A stretch of DNA of 64,000 nt, from assembly GCF_905163445.1 (NCBI RefSeq), contig NC_053182.1, forward strand, positions 18,249,501-18,313,500, given 5' to 3'. The DNA comes from Pararge aegeria (lineage: Eukaryota > Arthropoda > Insecta > Lepidoptera > Nymphalidae). The notes under the pieces are model-generated. The model searched no databases, was not told where the DNA came from, and was given only the letters and a program-made list of their open reading frames with translations. Positions 63,208-64,000 of this stretch are shown in pieces (the stretch's first letter is position 1; the number at the start of each line of letters is the position of its first letter). The translations under genes and the position numbers were made by a program.

Positions 63208-63717
63208 CCTTAACTGGAAACATTTTTCAATCATAATCTGCTACTACGCGGAATGATACTAAACTCGCTAAAAATTCGACCTTATAAAAACTTTTTTACT
63301 CGAATAAATTAGTAGGCCTAAAAGTAGCATTATCGATTTCATAACGTGCCCTGTGGAAAAGGATAGCAATAAAGCTAGGCTTGTCACATAAGTGAAGTTG
63401 ATTGATTTAAGTGTATACACCATAAAATTATATAAATTAATATCTTGGAATTTGTATATCAACGATTGAAATGCTATCTTTTTGTCTACAGCCGTGCGTT
63501 GTTGGTGGGCACGTGGTTTAAAATTAATCCGTCTAAAATTAACATGTTCCTTAATCAATGTCTGCTCTCCGTCCCACTTTAATACTAGTATTTAAGTTAT
63601 AAATCACTTTGTAATTGCCGAGATGCTGCGTTTAAGATCATTTGCTAATAGGCTGGGAGGCGGCGGTCAAGTAATCTATGTGACAATTACATTTAATTAC
63701 ATCATAAATTTTTTTAT
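63208..63717. other. No recognised feature
   Basis: No supported gene or repeat. A minus-strand frame at 63268-63558 has no domain or splice support. Confidence 0.45.
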
Positions 63718-63900
63718 TCCACTAAAAATTAGTTAGATTAGTGTTGAACCAGTATAAGATGGTAGCGGGCTAACTTCGTAGGGATATTTAAAGCAGTTAT
63801 ATTAAACCAATACCTCTCATCGGTTTCTAAGTGCCATTGTATCTCTTAGAGGAACGTCTCTGCTATAGTATGGTAACTACTCTACTATAATCTTCGACTT
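63718..63900 (-). mobile_element. SINE C, 3' half (reverse)
   Basis: TTTATTCCACTAAAAATTAG, AAGATGGTAGCGGGCTAAC, TACCTCTCATCGGTTTC and TATGGTAACTAC. The tRNA-like head is missing. Confidence 0.65.
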
Positions 63901-64000
63901 TTCTCTTTGAAATTTTGCAATGATTTCCACATTCCACATGCGCCGCATGCGCCAAGCAATATTTTACTCTAAACATTATTTCCACGCGAAAAAGAAGCAA

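Noticed and set aside
1..64000. CRISPR arrays, prokaryotic operons, riboswitches, rRNA genes
   Set aside because: No regularly spaced short repeats, ribosome-binding-site-led gene clusters or rRNA-like sequence were seen, and the content is that of an insect nuclear genome.

Overview
The window reads as AT-rich nuclear DNA of a moth or butterfly (Lepidoptera). The evidence is the repeat content: tRNA-derived SINEs with TGATG-type tails, short Helitron-like elements running from TC to CTAG that resemble the published Lep1 group, CR1/Jockey-type LINE 3' ends whose tail contains the motif GGCCTACATGAATAAA, RTE-type LINEs, and hAT-type MITEs. No complete host gene is visible and no prokaryotic signal was found. 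All family names come from reading motifs and comparing copies inside the window; no database search was possible.

Layout. 1-6.3 kb: a candidate 24-nt minus-strand microexon (428-451), a degenerate tandem array (1.66-2.70 kb), SINE copies, a candidate minus-strand exon (4593-4734) and a LINE restriction-like-endonuclease fragment. 6.3-17 kb: a CR1-like LINE 3' end, old repeats interleaved with each other, a hAT-type MITE with exact 8-bp target duplication (12399-12575) nested in another repeat, an RTE 3' fragment and several SINEs. 17-26 kb: a long CA microsatellite, more SINEs, and a nested insertion in which a 2.0-kb 5'-truncated RTE with an intact 659-residue reverse transcriptase frame (23433-25412) sits inside an older CR1-like 3' end, flanked by a perfect 12-bp duplication. 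26-33 kb: mostly unannotated, repeat-poor sequence. 33-42 kb: two more hAT-type MITEs with 8-bp duplications, SINEs and LINE ends. 42-53 kb: fold-back structures, a small GC-rich island, Helitron-like elements and LINE 3' ends. 53.6-53.9 kb: the best host-gene candidate, a GC-rich exon with good splice sites, four short upstream ORFs and a 61-codon coding start. 54.8-56.2 kb: a hAT element with perfect 8-bp duplication, subterminal GTCTTG hexamer arrays and a remnant hAT dimerisation domain. 56-64 kb: SINEs, a CR1-like LINE end, a Helitron-like insertion inside a SINE, and two inverted repeats.

How the parts work together. The autonomous machinery visible is the reverse transcriptase of the RTE and fragments of CR1-like, R4/NeSL-like and hAT enzymes; everything else mobile is non-autonomous. 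The main SINE (called SINE A here) ends in the same TGATGATG tail as the RTE, which suggests the RTE machinery may mobilise it. The MITEs carry hAT-like ends and 8-bp duplications and would depend on a hAT transposase. Host exons, if real, belong to long-intron genes extending outside the window. Repeat boundaries are estimates by eye, usually within about 5-20 bases, except where target duplications fix them.
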